Shown: piece after piece, positions 52,503 to 63,329 of the stretch
Position numbering within the stretch: position 1 is the first letter of the stretch
Layout: the number at the start of each line of letters is the position of its first letter
Assembly (NCBI GenBank): GCA_020744425.1
Contig: JAGMUV010000007.1
Span: 186,001-250,000, forward strand
Length of the DNA: 64,000 nucleotides
Direction of reading: 5' to 3'
From: Dactylonectria macrodidyma
Taxonomy: Eukaryota; Ascomycota; Sordariomycetes; Hypocreales; Nectriaceae
Notes under the pieces: model-generated
What the model saw: only the letters and a program-made list of their open reading frames with translations
The model's database searches: none
Told to the model about the DNA's origin: nothing
Made by a program: the position numbers and the translations under genes

Positions 52503-54543
52503 TTAGGGCGCAAACATCCCTGAAAAGTCAACAGGATCGCTGAAGAGGAGTGTGCTAATATCCAATTCTGGAGTTTGATACAAACCGAAGTTTCCGGCCC
52601 AGATATTCTGGGATGCCATTGGATCGTCGGCGGGAGTAATACCATTGCCCATGGTGTGCGAGGATTGGTCAGTCATTTCCCTTGTTGCCTTAGCAGTCGC
52701 CTCCTGCTTGATTTGACCAAAGTACCACTGCTCAAGCCTCCTCACCCGCTTGGCTAAGCCATGAAATGGGCGGTGATCGCCCGCCGTAATGTCCGGCTCC
52801 GAGCCAGCCGCTGCCTCCAAGCGGAGAGCAATTTGCCGGAGAGTATGAGGTATGTCCAAAAGTTGGCGTAGATGCTGGGTGAAACCCGAGACACCATCCT
52901 GTGCAGCTATAAGATCAAGGCGCACTGCCATTGAAAGGCCACAATAAAGGACTATCCAGCCCATGTTTGATATCGCGCCCTCTTCTCCTTCTGGAAGAAC
53001 AAGTGCCACGCTGATGAGAGATCGAACCGCGGATATGCTAGAGGAAAGCCAGTTCAGGAGGGGCGCTTGTTGATCCGGTAGGTTCTGAGCGTCGTGTAAC
53101 TTGTCGAGCCCGAAAGGAGTCCCTCTCGGGGATGCCTGGCTGAGAAGTAGTTCTAGCAAGTGGAATTGCAATAGCAAGGTAGCTACGAGGACTTCAGTGA
53201 GAAGAGCATGGCTGAAAATAACAAAGAGTCCTAGACTTACGGCTATTGCTCAAAGAGAAGGGCCAAGTGGACTTGATATCAGCAAAATCTTGTACAATCT
53301 TCTGAAGTTCGGTCTCGAATTGTACGACATCGTCGGTGGCGGAGGTTTTGCTGACAAGGTCTTCAATTTTCTCAGTAAGCCTCTGCAGTTGGATGATGTG
53401 GACAAGATATATGTCGGTTGCGCTTTGGTTCTGAAGAGCAAGATCCTCGCAGCAGCTTAAGATGTAAGGCGAGAAGTAGAAGTGGCGCGATTTCTGGAGT
53501 ACGAGGGAGGAACTTTCGGGTGTTAGTAGGCTCCAACTGTACAAGACATCATGAGCTCACTTGCCTGGATGATAGATAGTATACGCCAGCTAACGCCCTT
53601 TTCTCGTCGGAACCCCAGTCTGGTTCGTTTTTATCCTTTCCGCCATCAACACTCCACAAGTTTGGCCTCCTGCAAAATTCTTAGTATTTGGTCGCCAATG
53701 GGGATGAGAGTTCATAATACCTAGGTCTGTCCAATCGCAAGTCACAAACAATGCTTGTGGCCAAATGGAGATGCTGCGTGTATCTCTTGGGTCGAGGCTG
53801 GAAGTGCGCCCTAGAATACTTCAGTGACAAATGTTGGCTCCAGGGATGTTGAAGCTCACCAAGCGAGGTGTATGAGAAGCCCTTGCAGCAAATCTAGATC
53901 ATTGATATTGCCGTCTATCATCCGTGCCGCAATTACTTGATTAAATAAGTGGCCCAGTGCCTGTTGGATTTGTGGTTCCGAATGTGCAGCAGCCGCCAAA
54001 GTGGCCAAACAAACACATGGACGTTCCTGGTTCAACTCATTGACATGAAGATCATCCGGCAATACGACAAACGGAAAATGGGATATCATCCTTGTCCTGA
54101 ACCAATCAATGAGTTTGGTAGCAGTTTCGGTAGATATGATCCCCCTTTCGAAAGGATCCAGCGAAGCATTCCTGTTTATGATATCGATGTTTCCTTTTGA
54201 AGTTGGAGCTGACGTTCTAGCACCTGGACTTGATGGTGATTTAGAGACTCTGTTAGGTATTGTCCTTACTTCCAATTTGCTAGTGCTATGACGAATTAAT
54301 CCAATTAGTATGCTTTTCACAATCCCTACACATTCTTTTGAGTCAAACTCACCCCTGTCGGCTGGCTTTTGGACGACGGCGAGCTGGTTTAAAGACACAC
54401 TCCTTGCCAAGCCGCAAACACCGATCGCAAGTGTCCGAGTCTTGGGATTTATCACAGCGGATCTTGGCATTGAAACATGTCTGGCATGTTTTTAGTACAT
54501 AGCCAGTCGGTGGAAATTGCACTTGGTCTAATGCACGACTCAT
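52503..54543 (-). CDS. Zn2Cys6 transcription factor, AflR-like layout (587 aa)
   Basis: Exons 54353-54543, 53860-54285, 53721-53810, 53565-53669, 53241-53512, 52503-53182. Introns are 67, 49, 51, 52 and 58 nt; four are GT-AG, while the fourth (53513-53564) has the GC donor GCAAGT with a strong CTAAC branch, and only this choice keeps frame. The zinc cluster is KTCQTCFNAKIRCDKSQDSDTCDRC, then a Cys in KECVF, with a slightly long third-to-fourth Cys spacing as in AflR-type proteins. The remainder contains helical regions without a named domain I can assign. It lies between the beta-lactamase-fold gene and the metallo-beta-lactamase gene, all three on the minus strand. Confidence 0.85.
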
Positions 54544-55299
54544 TGCGTTACACAATTCGACAAGGAAGGATGTGTGACGAAGTGAGATTTCAGGGCCTCT
54601 GTAGCTGTTCGCCCAAACCCGTTGTTGTACGGCTGACAGGCATGACTAATCGTCCTGATCGGCTGATCCACGGGACACATCGCCCACAGAACCATCCGGC
54701 GCTCTAGGGAAAGGGAAACGCTGCACACGGTTTAGGAGAGCTACATATTACTAAATTAGAAAATAACATATATATGTAAAGAGTTGAAGTGTGCTATAGT
54801 AGGCTACGATTTATTCTAATATATTACATGTACTAAATGGATACCAATGATATACAGTAAGCTGATGTTTCGTGACGTGACGTGTGGTGTTTTCTTGCCA
54901 CCCCTTGCCGCTTAAAGAACCATTCAAGGAGAACTCTTCTATTTTGATGATCATATTTCTGAAGTAGATCAACTAATTAATAGTGTGAAGCTCACTATGC
55001 TAGGTTAAGAATGATTGCTCGGCGAATAATGCTATTGTGTCTTGCTTGAGAATAAAAAAGGCTAACAAGCTGATGGTGCAGCAATGACAAATCTCGAGAC
55101 CGCACAACCTTCGGACTAGATCTCAACCAGTCCCTATCTGATTCAAACGGCCTAGTGCCAGTCATAATTACCAGATAAAGACTCCAAGTAGGACTGTAGT
55201 CGAGGTGGACTAATGGACACATAGTTGATCATTTCTGTGCCAGTAACCTAATTCAAGGCTGATAATTACGTCTCGAGTTCTTAAATCTCCATCCTAAAT
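54544..55299. other. AT-rich intergenic region
   Basis: 756 bp, AT-rich around 54740-54870; no gene recognised. Confidence 0.5.
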
Positions 55300-56211
55300 C
55301 TATTGTACAGGCGTGGGCTTATACACGACGCGATCCTTCAGTAAACGTGGCGTGTTGACATCGTGGCTGGGCAAGACTACCACGTCAGTCTGGCTCGCAA
55401 ACTCCTTGATCAACTTGAGACTTTGGAACGCCGCCATGGGGTCATCGTTGATGCCATCTGGTTCCTCCCTGTCTAACAGCTCTACACCATACGTCGCATC
55501 TCCCGGTAGGAAATACGTCGTCGTAGTGCCGTCCTCATTGTCGCCGCGCACCACCAGGGAGATGTGCCCCGGGACGTGGCCGGGCGTCTGCACCGCTACG
55601 ATCTTTCCGTCGGCGGTCATCTTTTGGGACTTCTTCCACGGGCCCATGGCTTCGTCGGTAAAGTCAATCATCTTGGGCGCAAAGTCCTTGGGCCAGTGTT
55701 GCGGAGTGCAGCCTTGCAGCGTAGCGGTGAAGGGATGTTTGCCAAATACATCCCAGTGCTCGCTGCTGACGTAGATTGGTACGTGCGGCGCTTCGTTCGC
55801 CAGATCCTTGACGCCTCCCGCGTGGTCCCCGTGCAAGTGGCTGAGGACGATGGCTTGGAGGTCACCCGGTGCGATGCCGTTGGCCTTGAGCTGGTTCACG
55901 ATGCCATCCTCGGGGGTGATCTCAGTGGCGGCGACCCAACTCGTGACGCTCAACATGGAGTGATAGCCGGGCGAGTTACAAAGGGGCGACTCACCCGTGT
56001 CGAAGAGAATCGGGCCGTCGGGGTGGGAGATGACGAAGACGCCAATGGGCAAGGGTTCAGTCCATGTGCGATCCGTAAAGGACCGGAAGCGGCGCATGAG
56101 GATGCTTCGGTTGGCAATCGGTTGACTCTTCATGGATGGTCGGATCTTGACTGTTCCCGTCGACAGAAACGTGAGGCGGACTGCCTTGGCGGTGACGGCG
56201 GAGTTCTCCAT
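55300..56211 (-). CDS. Metallo-beta-lactamase fold, lactonase-like hydrolase (303 aa)
   Basis: MBL-fold hydrolase of the N-acyl-homoserine-lactonase-like group. Single exon; the start at 56211 (MENSAVTAKAVRLTFLSTG) is preferred over one 11 codons upstream. The zinc motif HxHxDH is SHLHGDHAGG (about residues 125-130); further ligands are His in TPGHVPGH, Asp in LPGDATYG and His in LPSHDVNT. The set looks complete for two metals. There is no signal peptide, so it should act inside the cell. Family members open lactone or related rings; related fungal enzymes act on plant defence lactams, but the substrate here is not known. With the upstream pair of genes it forms a minus-strand trio. Confidence 0.88.
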   Translation of the reverse strand: MENSAVTAKAVRLTFLSTGTVKIRPSMKSQPIANRSILMRRFRSFTDRTWTEPLPIGVFVISHPDGPILFDTGESPLCNSPGYHSMLSVTSWVAATEITPEDGIVNQLKANGIAPGDLQAIVLSHLHGDHAGGVKDLANEAPHVPIYVSSEHWDVFGKHPFTATLQGCTPQHWPKDFAPKMIDFTDEAMGPWKKSQKMTADGKIVAVQTPGHVPGHISLVVRGDNEDGTTTTYFLPGDATYGVELLDREEPDGINDDPMAAFQSLKLIKEFASQTDVVVLPSHDVNTPRLLKDRVVYKPTPVQ

Positions 56212-57295
56212 GTCGGTGGTTATCGAAGAAGTTGTGGATCTCAATGCCCAGGTCTATCGTCAGATCCAAAACGGTCGTGGGCGATGTGACATTAATAGAT
56301 GACCACAACGGCGATCACATGCCGAATGGGGTATTAATATGATAGAAGCTAACGATTTCGCTATCTCACGGCCCTTGTCCTTGCTGTCTAATGCTGCCGC
56401 TGGTTGGTCTAAATACGTGAACGAGCAAGAGCCTTTTGTATGTGTCGGGGGGCGGGGACTCAATTGCCCGGCTATCAAGCCACACAGGATTCAATAAGCT
56501 TTAGAGGCTTGAAAGAAATGGAGTGACAACTGTTTGTTGTCCCGCGTGCCCGCCGCTAACAGAGATGACTCCACTACTGCAGGATGGTTATGCTTTACGA
56601 ATCAGGCCACAATGCGTCATTGCCAGCGTAGAAATGCATAAGTCAACTAGCTTTATTACTGTTAAGGCTGCCTCAAGGCCATACAATTTGCACTCTCCTA
56701 AATTGATTTGCAGCCCATGTTAAGAGCTCATTGTCAACCGAGGCATTGCCCTTTCTACACAGCCCGGATCATGAATGAAGCCGACGGATGGTAGTTGCCC
56801 CGCGTGCCCCGTTTGTGGATTTTCGTGGCAACATTAATCATGTTTTTCTGACTAGCGACTGATAGTTCCACACAGACTTGGATGATAGTGACATGCCATA
56901 TAGTACATGTCGGGCCAAAGGCTCTAAAAACTCCTATGTTTATACTATAAACCAGCTACTAGAACTGTATTTAGGCGAATCTGAACGTAGTAAATTATAT
57001 ACTATTCTTTCATTTAAGTACTAAATCATACTTATTTAGATTTCGTTTTATATATTAATTAGATACTCAATAGGTCTTAACACAAAGTTGCTGAGCCTTG
57101 ATGTAAAAAATGAGATGATATAGACTTTTAGCCCGAAACTGTATTTCAATAGAAAGCTCGCTGGTGAGAAGTCAGAGAATCTATACTTGCAGTTGAAAGT
57201 AACTCATCACACGGAGCAGACTCATGTTAACTAAATAAAGAAATCTATAATCTCAGTCATCAACGACAGTATCCCAAGGTACGAAAGAAAAGACT
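56212..57295. other. AT-rich intergenic region
   Basis: 1.1 kb; strongly AT-rich from about 56930 to 57240, no gene recognised. It may be RIP-affected or simply promoter/terminator sequence. Confidence 0.5.
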
Positions 57296-59119
57296 CTACT
57301 CAACACCAAAATTAACATAGACCCGACTCTCCCATCCAGCCAGCGTCGGCCTCCCTGCTTTAAGACCCGTCCCTCTCTGTCCCGTCGTGCCCAATAGCAA
57401 CCGCACCTCATCTGCCTTACAACCCAACGCCTGACACACGTCTAAACACAGCCTCTCTTCCTGAGCCATGTTCAGAACGACAACCGCCCTCCTCTTCACA
57501 CCGTTGTGGCCATTAACCGGCGCCGGACTCTCCTTGACGTACGCAAACACAGCTTCGTCGTTCGGGTCCAGCAGCGTAAACGAGCCGAAGACGAAGACGT
57601 CCCGGTGCTGCTTCCGCATCCTCAGCGCGCGTTTGTAGAAGCTAAGGATGGAATCGGCGTCTTTAGTCTGCTTTGCCGCGTTGATTGACCGGTAGTCGTC
57701 GTGCACGCGCATCCACGGCTTCGCGGCGGCGTCAGTGAAGCCCGCGTTGGGCGAGTCGTCCCACTGGAACGGGATGCGCGCGTGGTCGCGGCCCATGATC
57801 TGCAGGCCATGCATGGTGTCTCGGATGCGCTTCTCGTCGCCTGAATCGACAGCTTCGGCATAGAAGTTGCTGCTCTCGATATCCTTGTACTCTTCGATGC
57901 CCCAGGACTTTGGCATATTGGTCATGCCAATCTCCTGGCCCTGGTACAGAAACAGCGTGCCTGTGAGCGTCGTCTGCCAGACGGCAATCGTCTTACTCGA
58001 CTTGAGCCACCACTTCGGCGTCGACGCATCTCCAAAACGATTCACCGCGCGTCCATTGTCGTGGTTCTCGCAAAACGCCGTCGCCCACGCATCCGTACCC
58101 TCGATGAAGCTCTGCCACTTGTGCGTAACCGCCTTAAGCGTCGACAGCGGGAACGGCTGGTAGATGTACTTTGCGCCGAAGCCGTTGCCGTTACCGAGGC
58201 GGATCATGGAGAACTCGAACACCATGTCCAGCTCTCGCGCGGCTGCTGATACGTACGGGACGACTTGGGATGGGTGCGGCGTGTTGGACAGCTCGCCGAC
58301 GGATACGGCGTTGTAGGGAGACAACACTTTGCGCTGCATCTCGTGGATAAACTCGTGTATGCGAGGCCCGTTGCACCACATCTCAGGCGCAGGTTGATGC
58401 TCAGACGTCGGGTCCGTGATGGGCGCATCGACAAAGTCTCGGCGCTTCGAGTACTTGTTGACAGTATCGATACGAAACCCATCGACGCCACGGTCTAGCC
58501 AGAACCGCATCGTCTCCTCGTAAATAGCCTCGCGGCAGTCATCATTGTCCCAGTTGAGATCCGGCTGGTCGGGCGCGTACAGATGAAGATAGTACTCCTG
58601 CGTGTGCTCGTCCCACGTCCACGTCGGCCCTGCAAAGTAGCCGCGCCAGTTTGTCGGCGGATGTCGCACGCCGTCTTGGTCGTAGCGGGCGGGCTTCCAG
58701 ATATACCAGTCCCGCTTGGGGTCATCTCTGGAGGATCTGGAGCTCTTGAACCACGCGTGCTCGATAGACGTATGGTTGACGACGAGGTCGAGAATGACCT
58801 TGAGCCCGCGCTTATGGCACTCCACAAGCAAGGTATCGACGTCTTCAATCGTGCCGTACGGCGCGTAGATCTTTTGATAGTCGGACACATCGTAGCCCAT
58901 GTCCTTCTGGGGGCTCTCGAAGATGGGCGAGACCCAGACGACGTCGACGCCGAGGTCGCTGAGGTAGTCAATCTCGGAGATGAGGCCTGGCAAGTCGCCC
59001 CAGCCATCGCCGTCCGAGTCTTTGAAGCTCGCCGGGTAGACTTGGTAGAAGGTGGCGTCTTTCCACCACGGCTGCCTGCCGACCCAGCGGTTCTCCTCGT
59101 CCCAGATGAGGGATCCCAT
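57296..59119 (-). CDS. GH13 alpha-glucosidase (maltase/oligo-1,6-glucosidase type, 607 aa)
   Basis: Cytosolic alpha-glucosidase of family GH13, hydrolysing maltose, isomaltose or similar alpha-glucosides to glucose. Single exon. The start at 59119 (MGSLIWDEENRWVGRQPWWK) is chosen over a Met eight codons upstream because it fits the family's usual beginning; no signal peptide. Conserved regions are all present: YQVYPASFKDSDGDGWGD, DLVVNHTS, the nucleophile Asp218 in DGFRIDTVN, the acid/base Glu276 in SVGELSN and Asp354 in ENHDNGR. The residue after the nucleophile motif (DTVN) is the site that separates maltase from isomaltase types, but I do not assign specificity. It is divergent from the sugar transporter across a 0.9-kb promoter. 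Confidence 0.93.
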   Translation of the reverse strand: MGSLIWDEENRWVGRQPWWKDATFYQVYPASFKDSDGDGWGDLPGLISEIDYLSDLGVDVVWVSPIFESPQKDMGYDVSDYQKIYAPYGTIEDVDTLLVECHKRGLKVILDLVVNHTSIEHAWFKSSRSSRDDPKRDWYIWKPARYDQDGVRHPPTNWRGYFAGPTWTWDEHTQEYYLHLYAPDQPDLNWDNDDCREAIYEETMRFWLDRGVDGFRIDTVNKYSKRRDFVDAPITDPTSEHQPAPEMWCNGPRIHEFIHEMQRKVLSPYNAVSVGELSNTPHPSQVVPYVSAAARELDMVFEFSMIRLGNGNGFGAKYIYQPFPLSTLKAVTHKWQSFIEGTDAWATAFCENHDNGRAVNRFGDASTPKWWLKSSKTIAVWQTTLTGTLFLYQGQEIGMTNMPKSWGIEEYKDIESSNFYAEAVDSGDEKRIRDTMHGLQIMGRDHARIPFQWDDSPNAGFTDAAAKPWMRVHDDYRSINAAKQTKDADSILSFYKRALRMRKQHRDVFVFGSFTLLDPNDEAVFAYVKESPAPVNGHNGVKRRAVVVLNMAQEERLCLDVCQALGCKADEVRLLLGTTGQRGTGLKAGRPTLAGWESRVYVNFGVE

Positions 59120-60029
59120 GATGGCTAGATGCGGGGGTTTCAAATAGAACTGGCCTCGTGATGGAAGCAGCGCTATGTCACAAAAGCAAAAGAAAGGTCG
59201 GGTTGAGATTATTGCCGAGCTAGTTTTGGCTGGAAGGACGGGTTGATATTTGACGTCTCCTCACACTCGCCCCAACATGATCAGCGAGCTGCAACGAGGG
59301 ATGTGCAACGCATTTGCCTCCGGAAGCTTGCGGAGAACATTGCGGAGAGTCCGCGTCTACACGCGCGCTTCAAGTTTCGTGTTTTGCAAAATATCTAGGC
59401 AAGATCCACAGCTCTTCAGGGACATGATTGACATGAGACTCCGTCATTCCGGGTTGTTGGCTGTCACCAAGTCGGCTAAGAGCGGAGTCTCCGCCGTTTA
59501 GCATCACTCAGCTTGAACACACGGAGCAACTCCGCCTTAATCTAACGCCGTCGTCTCTAACCAATCATCAGCCCATAATCTCGAGTCATGACGGCGACAT
59601 TACCGGCGGAACCTCCACCCAGGCGACACTCGGGTCGGAGTCTCCTGTTAGAGTGACCACCACTCGACCGTTAGCTCGCCACGGACGAAAAAGTCTGTCC
59701 AATAGCCCTGGATCTTGTCATTGCATTCCCCCAGAATATCCATCCCCGCTCTGTTTTCCCCCATGCTTTTCCCCAGGTCATGACCAACGAGCCGGTTCGT
59801 TACCAAAGCCCGGCTGCAGGAACTAGAGTGGTGTCATGCAACCTAGACCTTTCTTCCCCAGTCTTGTTTTTTTTTTCGGATGGATGGCCTGCAGTTGTCT
59901 CCTCGGCTTAGAACTTGATTCAGCATAAATAAGAGCTCTGCGGTCACCTGTATGAACCGACATCTTCTCTAGAGCACTCCATCTCGCCTTTGACCATCAA
60001 GCCCATAGGTTTCCCTTCACAACTACACA
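59120..60029. other. Divergent promoter, glucosidase/transporter
   Basis: 910 bp between start codons of the GH13 and transporter genes. It holds the CGG array listed below and a poly-T tract near 59867-59876. No gene recognised. Confidence 0.65.
59321..59345. promoter_or_regulatory. CGG array including CGG-N9-CGG
   Basis: CGG triplets at 59321, 59331 and 59343. The last two are spaced by nine bases, the arrangement bound by yeast Mal63-type activators; the first two by seven. A CCG follows near 59350, and a CGGAGTCTCCG palindrome lies near 59477. It is 200-225 bp upstream of the glucosidase start. Confidence 0.45.
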
Positions 60030-61762
60030 ATGGCAGACAAGAAGACTGCCGCACCCCATGGTGATGACGTCGACGCCCACCATGCAGAGACTATCAACGC
60101 CGAGATCCTCACGTCCGAGGCCAAGCTGGCCGCCGACGCCGAGCACAGCATGAGCCTGTGGCAGGCCATCCAGACGTACCCCAAGGCCATCGGCTGGTCG
60201 GTCCTGCTGTCGAGCACCCTCATCATGGAGGGCTACGACCTGGCCCTGCTGGGCAACCTGTACGCCTCGCCCGTCTTCAACAAGAAGTTTGGCGAGCTCA
60301 GCGATGCCGACGGCGAGTACCACATCTCAGCTGCTTGGCAGTCGGGCCTATCCAACGGAGCCCGTGGCGGTGAGATTATCGGACTCATCTTGGCTGGTTG
60401 GTGCTCGGATCGATACGGGTACAAGATGACCACCATTGGGGCGCTTGTTCTGATGATTGCCTTTGTCTTTGTCCTCTTCTTTGCCCCCAATGTCAAGATT
60501 CTAGTCTTGGGAGAGGTGCTATGTGGTACGTCCTTGAACCCATGAACTCTTCGCAGAAACTGACTAACTCTCGCCAGGAATCCCTTGGGGCGCTTTCCAG
60601 AGCGTTACGCCTGCATATGCCTCTGAAGTTGCACCAACCGTTCTCCGCCCCTATCTCACCACCTTCATCAACATGTGTTGGGTCATTGGTCAATTCTTTG
60701 CCGCCGCCGTCAACAAGGGTTCCGTCGGCCGTGACGATCACTGGGCTTACAGAATTCCCTTTGGTGTCCAGTGGGTGTGGCCTGTTCCAATTCTGGCAGG
60801 ACTTGTTTTTGCCCCCGAGTACGTCTTCAGCTTCCTCAACACCGAGTCAATACCTAACTGTTCTCAGGTCTCCGTGGTGGCATGTGCGAAAAAACAACAG
60901 GGCCGCGGCCAAAAAGTCCCTCTTGCGACTCACCTCTCGCAAGCAGACCGACTTCAACGTTGACGAAACCATTGCCATGATTGAACACACCAACGAAATG
61001 GAGAAGCAGATCAAGGGCGGAACCACATACAGAGACTGCTTCCAGGGAGTCGACCTCCGTCGAACCGAGATTGTCATCGGCATCTGGCTCGTGCAAACGT
61101 TGGGCGGCCAAAACCTGATGGGTTACTTCTCGTACTTCCTCAAACAGGCCGGCATGGACGCTAGCAACTCCTTCTCGCTCTCCATGGCCCAGTACGCCCT
61201 CGGTATGGTGGGCACGGCCGGGTCCTGGTTCTTGATGGCTAAGGTTGGACGACGGAAGATCCATTTCTCGGGTCTTTGCTGCCAATTCCTCTTGCTCATC
61301 ATTGTGGGATCACTGTCGTTTTCCAAGGACAACGGATCAGTCTGGGCCATCGGTGCCATGTTGATCGTCTTCACTTTTGTGTACGACTTCACGGTAGGCC
61401 CGGTGACGTACTCCCTGATCTCCGAGCTGTCGTCCACCAGACTCAAGGCCAAGACCATCGTTATGGCCCGTGCCGCGTACAACGCCAGCAACATCTTTGT
61501 CAACGTCATGACGAATTACCAGCTCTCGTCGACTGCTTGGAACTGGGGAGCCCGCACCGCCTATTTCTGGGCTGGCACCTGTCTCTTATCCGCCGTTTGG
61601 GTCTTCTTCAGACTGCCGGAGCCCAAGGACCGCACCTATGCCGAGCTGGATCTGCTGTTCGAGAAGCGCGTTCCGGCGAGGAAGTTCTCCAAGACTCATA
61701 TTGATCCTTACAGCGACGAGGTCAACGGCGAGAAGAAGATGGTGGATGAAAAGGAACTGTAG
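60030..61762 (+). CDS. MFS sugar transporter, alpha-glucoside permease type (543 aa)
   Basis: Twelve-helix proton symporter of the fungal sugar porter family, similar in layout to maltose/alpha-glucoside permeases. Exons 60030-60525, 60578-60818, 60868-61762; introns 52 and 49 nt with TGACTAAC and CCTAAC branches. Marks: EGYDLALLGNLY in helix 1, the GxxxDRxGxR-like loop (GWCSDRYGYK), PAYASEVAPT after helix 5, the PESPWW sugar-porter motif at the middle loop, and the late PEPKDRTYAELD that is typical of the maltose permease branch. N- and C-termini are polar and cytosolic. It is divergent from the glucosidase, and the activator gene follows convergently, so the three form a MAL-type unit. Confidence 0.92.
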
Positions 61763-61856
61763 AGTCGAATTGTAATTAAGGATAGTGAATTCAAAATGTG
61801 AATTGATTCCATTCCGATGATAAATACGTCTTTTTTTGTTTTCTCCCAACTTTGAA

Positions 61857-63329
61857 TCAGGGAGGCTCAGTGGCTGGACTTAAATCTGTGCTAGGCAGCG
61901 TTTGTTGTATCTGCTTTTTCAGCAACGGGTCGTAGGTAGATATTCCGCTTGGTAGCTGAATGATGAGGTTTCGGATATATGTCAAGTCGTCCTCCAGCGA
62001 TGCACCCATGACGAGACCTTGCGGGCTTGACGGGGCTATCGGTACGCGCGCTAGAACATCAACTACAGAAGAAGCAATGTCGTACAGCTTCTCCGTTAAT
62101 CCAACGCCGTGCACTTTTATGCTGTCGATAGGGAGATCCCGTGTCGACAAGGTGAGTTCTTTGGCTACCTCGAGCGGATAGCGGTATGTGAGGCTATGCT
62201 GGCGGGCGCCTTCGCTGAGGTAACCCAGGCGCAGACGTAACTTCCAGATAATGACGCGCAGCCAAAGCTGTGTGATCCTCAGATTTGCCTTTTGCGTGTC
62301 GTGCAGTTCCAGCGTGGCCTTGATGGCGGTGTTGACGGCTGTCTCAACGTAATCGATCGCGTCTGGAGACGGCGGCGTCGCAACTACTTCATGGTTTAGA
62401 AGGGCCACAAACGAAGTGTCGATGGGGCGAAACAAGGCCGCGAGACTCCAGAAGCCAACGAGCGAGTGGTCGCTTGTGTCCAGCTCGGGCGTCTCAGGGG
62501 TGACTTGCAGAGTAATGGGGCGGCGATAGCGAATCGCGTGTGATCTCTCCGATATAAGCAATACCCAGAAGAGATGACTGGCCACAGCCTGGAAGGCAGA
62601 GTCGACGCCGTCAAGTCTCAGCAAATGGAATAGGGTCGTGGCTTCGCGCAGGAACAAAAACGCCTGACTGTGGTGAGACAGCCTAGCTTGACACGCATAG
62701 AGAAAAAAGACCAGCAGGCACTGGTTGAAAGTCGGCTTCACGTTGCGAGGAATCGTCTGGTGAGCTGCCAGAGCGACATCCAGTATGATCTGCCCGTACA
62801 CGGCATTCTTCTCGGGGATGATGCCCTGAGGGAACAAGTTCTCAGGCTCCTCGGCCTGCAACAGGACCTGTGCGCACATGGCGACGAGCACGCAGTAGGC
62901 CTCGAGCCTCCACTCCGAAGACGAAGCCATGACGGCCTTGAGATGGGCGACATAGTCTCGCGTCAAGATCGGGATGGTGGGATACAGGCGGGCGAAGAAG
63001 CGCTCGACGCAGTAGTCGATGACGCGTAAGGGCACCAGCTCAGCCATGCTCTGCAAAGGATCCGTCGCGCCGCCTTGGCCGGGACTCAATCGAAGAGCCG
63101 AGTATGACGTCAGTGAAGCCGCAGACGCGTGAGGCGTGCACTGGTTGCCGAATCCCGCGTCGATGCATCGCCTGCAGGGTCGAAACTCGCTGCATCCGCG
63201 CCGCAGCGTCTTGCATCGCTGGCACGCCCGCGGCACCTGGACTCTCTTGACGTGCGATGGCCTCTCCGCCATGACCCGGGTAGCATTTTCTGGCGGTTCC
63301 GGTTGCATAAACTTGAATCGCTGGCTCAT
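61857..63329 (-). CDS. Zn2Cys6 transcription factor, MAL-activator-like position (490 aa)
   Basis: Nuclear regulator, single exon. The zinc cluster is complete: ACQRCKTLRRGCSEFRPCRRCIDAGF then NQC (Cys spacing 2-6-5-2-8), preceded by a basic stretch (HVKRVQVPR). A fungal regulator middle domain follows, with MCAQVLLQAEEPEN and LLRLDGVDSAFQ segments like those of fungal AmyR/MalR-type proteins. The start could be the Met at 63329, 63308 or 63272; all precede the zinc cluster. It lies 94 bp from the transporter stop codon, convergently. Control of the glucosidase and transporter is inferred from position and from the CGG-N9-CGG in their shared promoter. Confidence 0.82.
   Translation of the reverse strand: MSQRFKFMQPEPPENATRVMAERPSHVKRVQVPRACQRCKTLRRGCSEFRPCRRCIDAGFGNQCTPHASAASLTSYSALRLSPGQGGATDPLQSMAELVPLRVIDYCVERFFARLYPTIPILTRDYVAHLKAVMASSSEWRLEAYCVLVAMCAQVLLQAEEPENLFPQGIIPEKNAVYGQIILDVALAAHQTIPRNVKPTFNQCLLVFFLYACQARLSHHSQAFLFLREATTLFHLLRLDGVDSAFQAVASHLFWVLLISERSHAIRYRRPITLQVTPETPELDTSDHSLVGFWSLAALFRPIDTSFVALLNHEVVATPPSPDAIDYVETAVNTAIKATLELHDTQKANLRITQLWLRVIIWKLRLRLGYLSEGARQHSLTYRYPLEVAKELTLSTRDLPIDSIKVHGVGLTEKLYDIASSVVDVLARVPIAPSSPQGLVMGASLEDDLTYIRNLIIQLPSGISTYDPLLKKQIQQTLPSTDLSPATEPP

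Noticed and set aside
55564..56289. 241-codon plus-strand frame
   Set aside because: Antisense to the metallo-beta-lactamase gene with its complete zinc motifs; shadow of a GC-rich gene.
58583..59128. 181-codon plus-strand frame
   Set aside because: Antisense to the GH13 gene, which has all catalytic residues; shadow.
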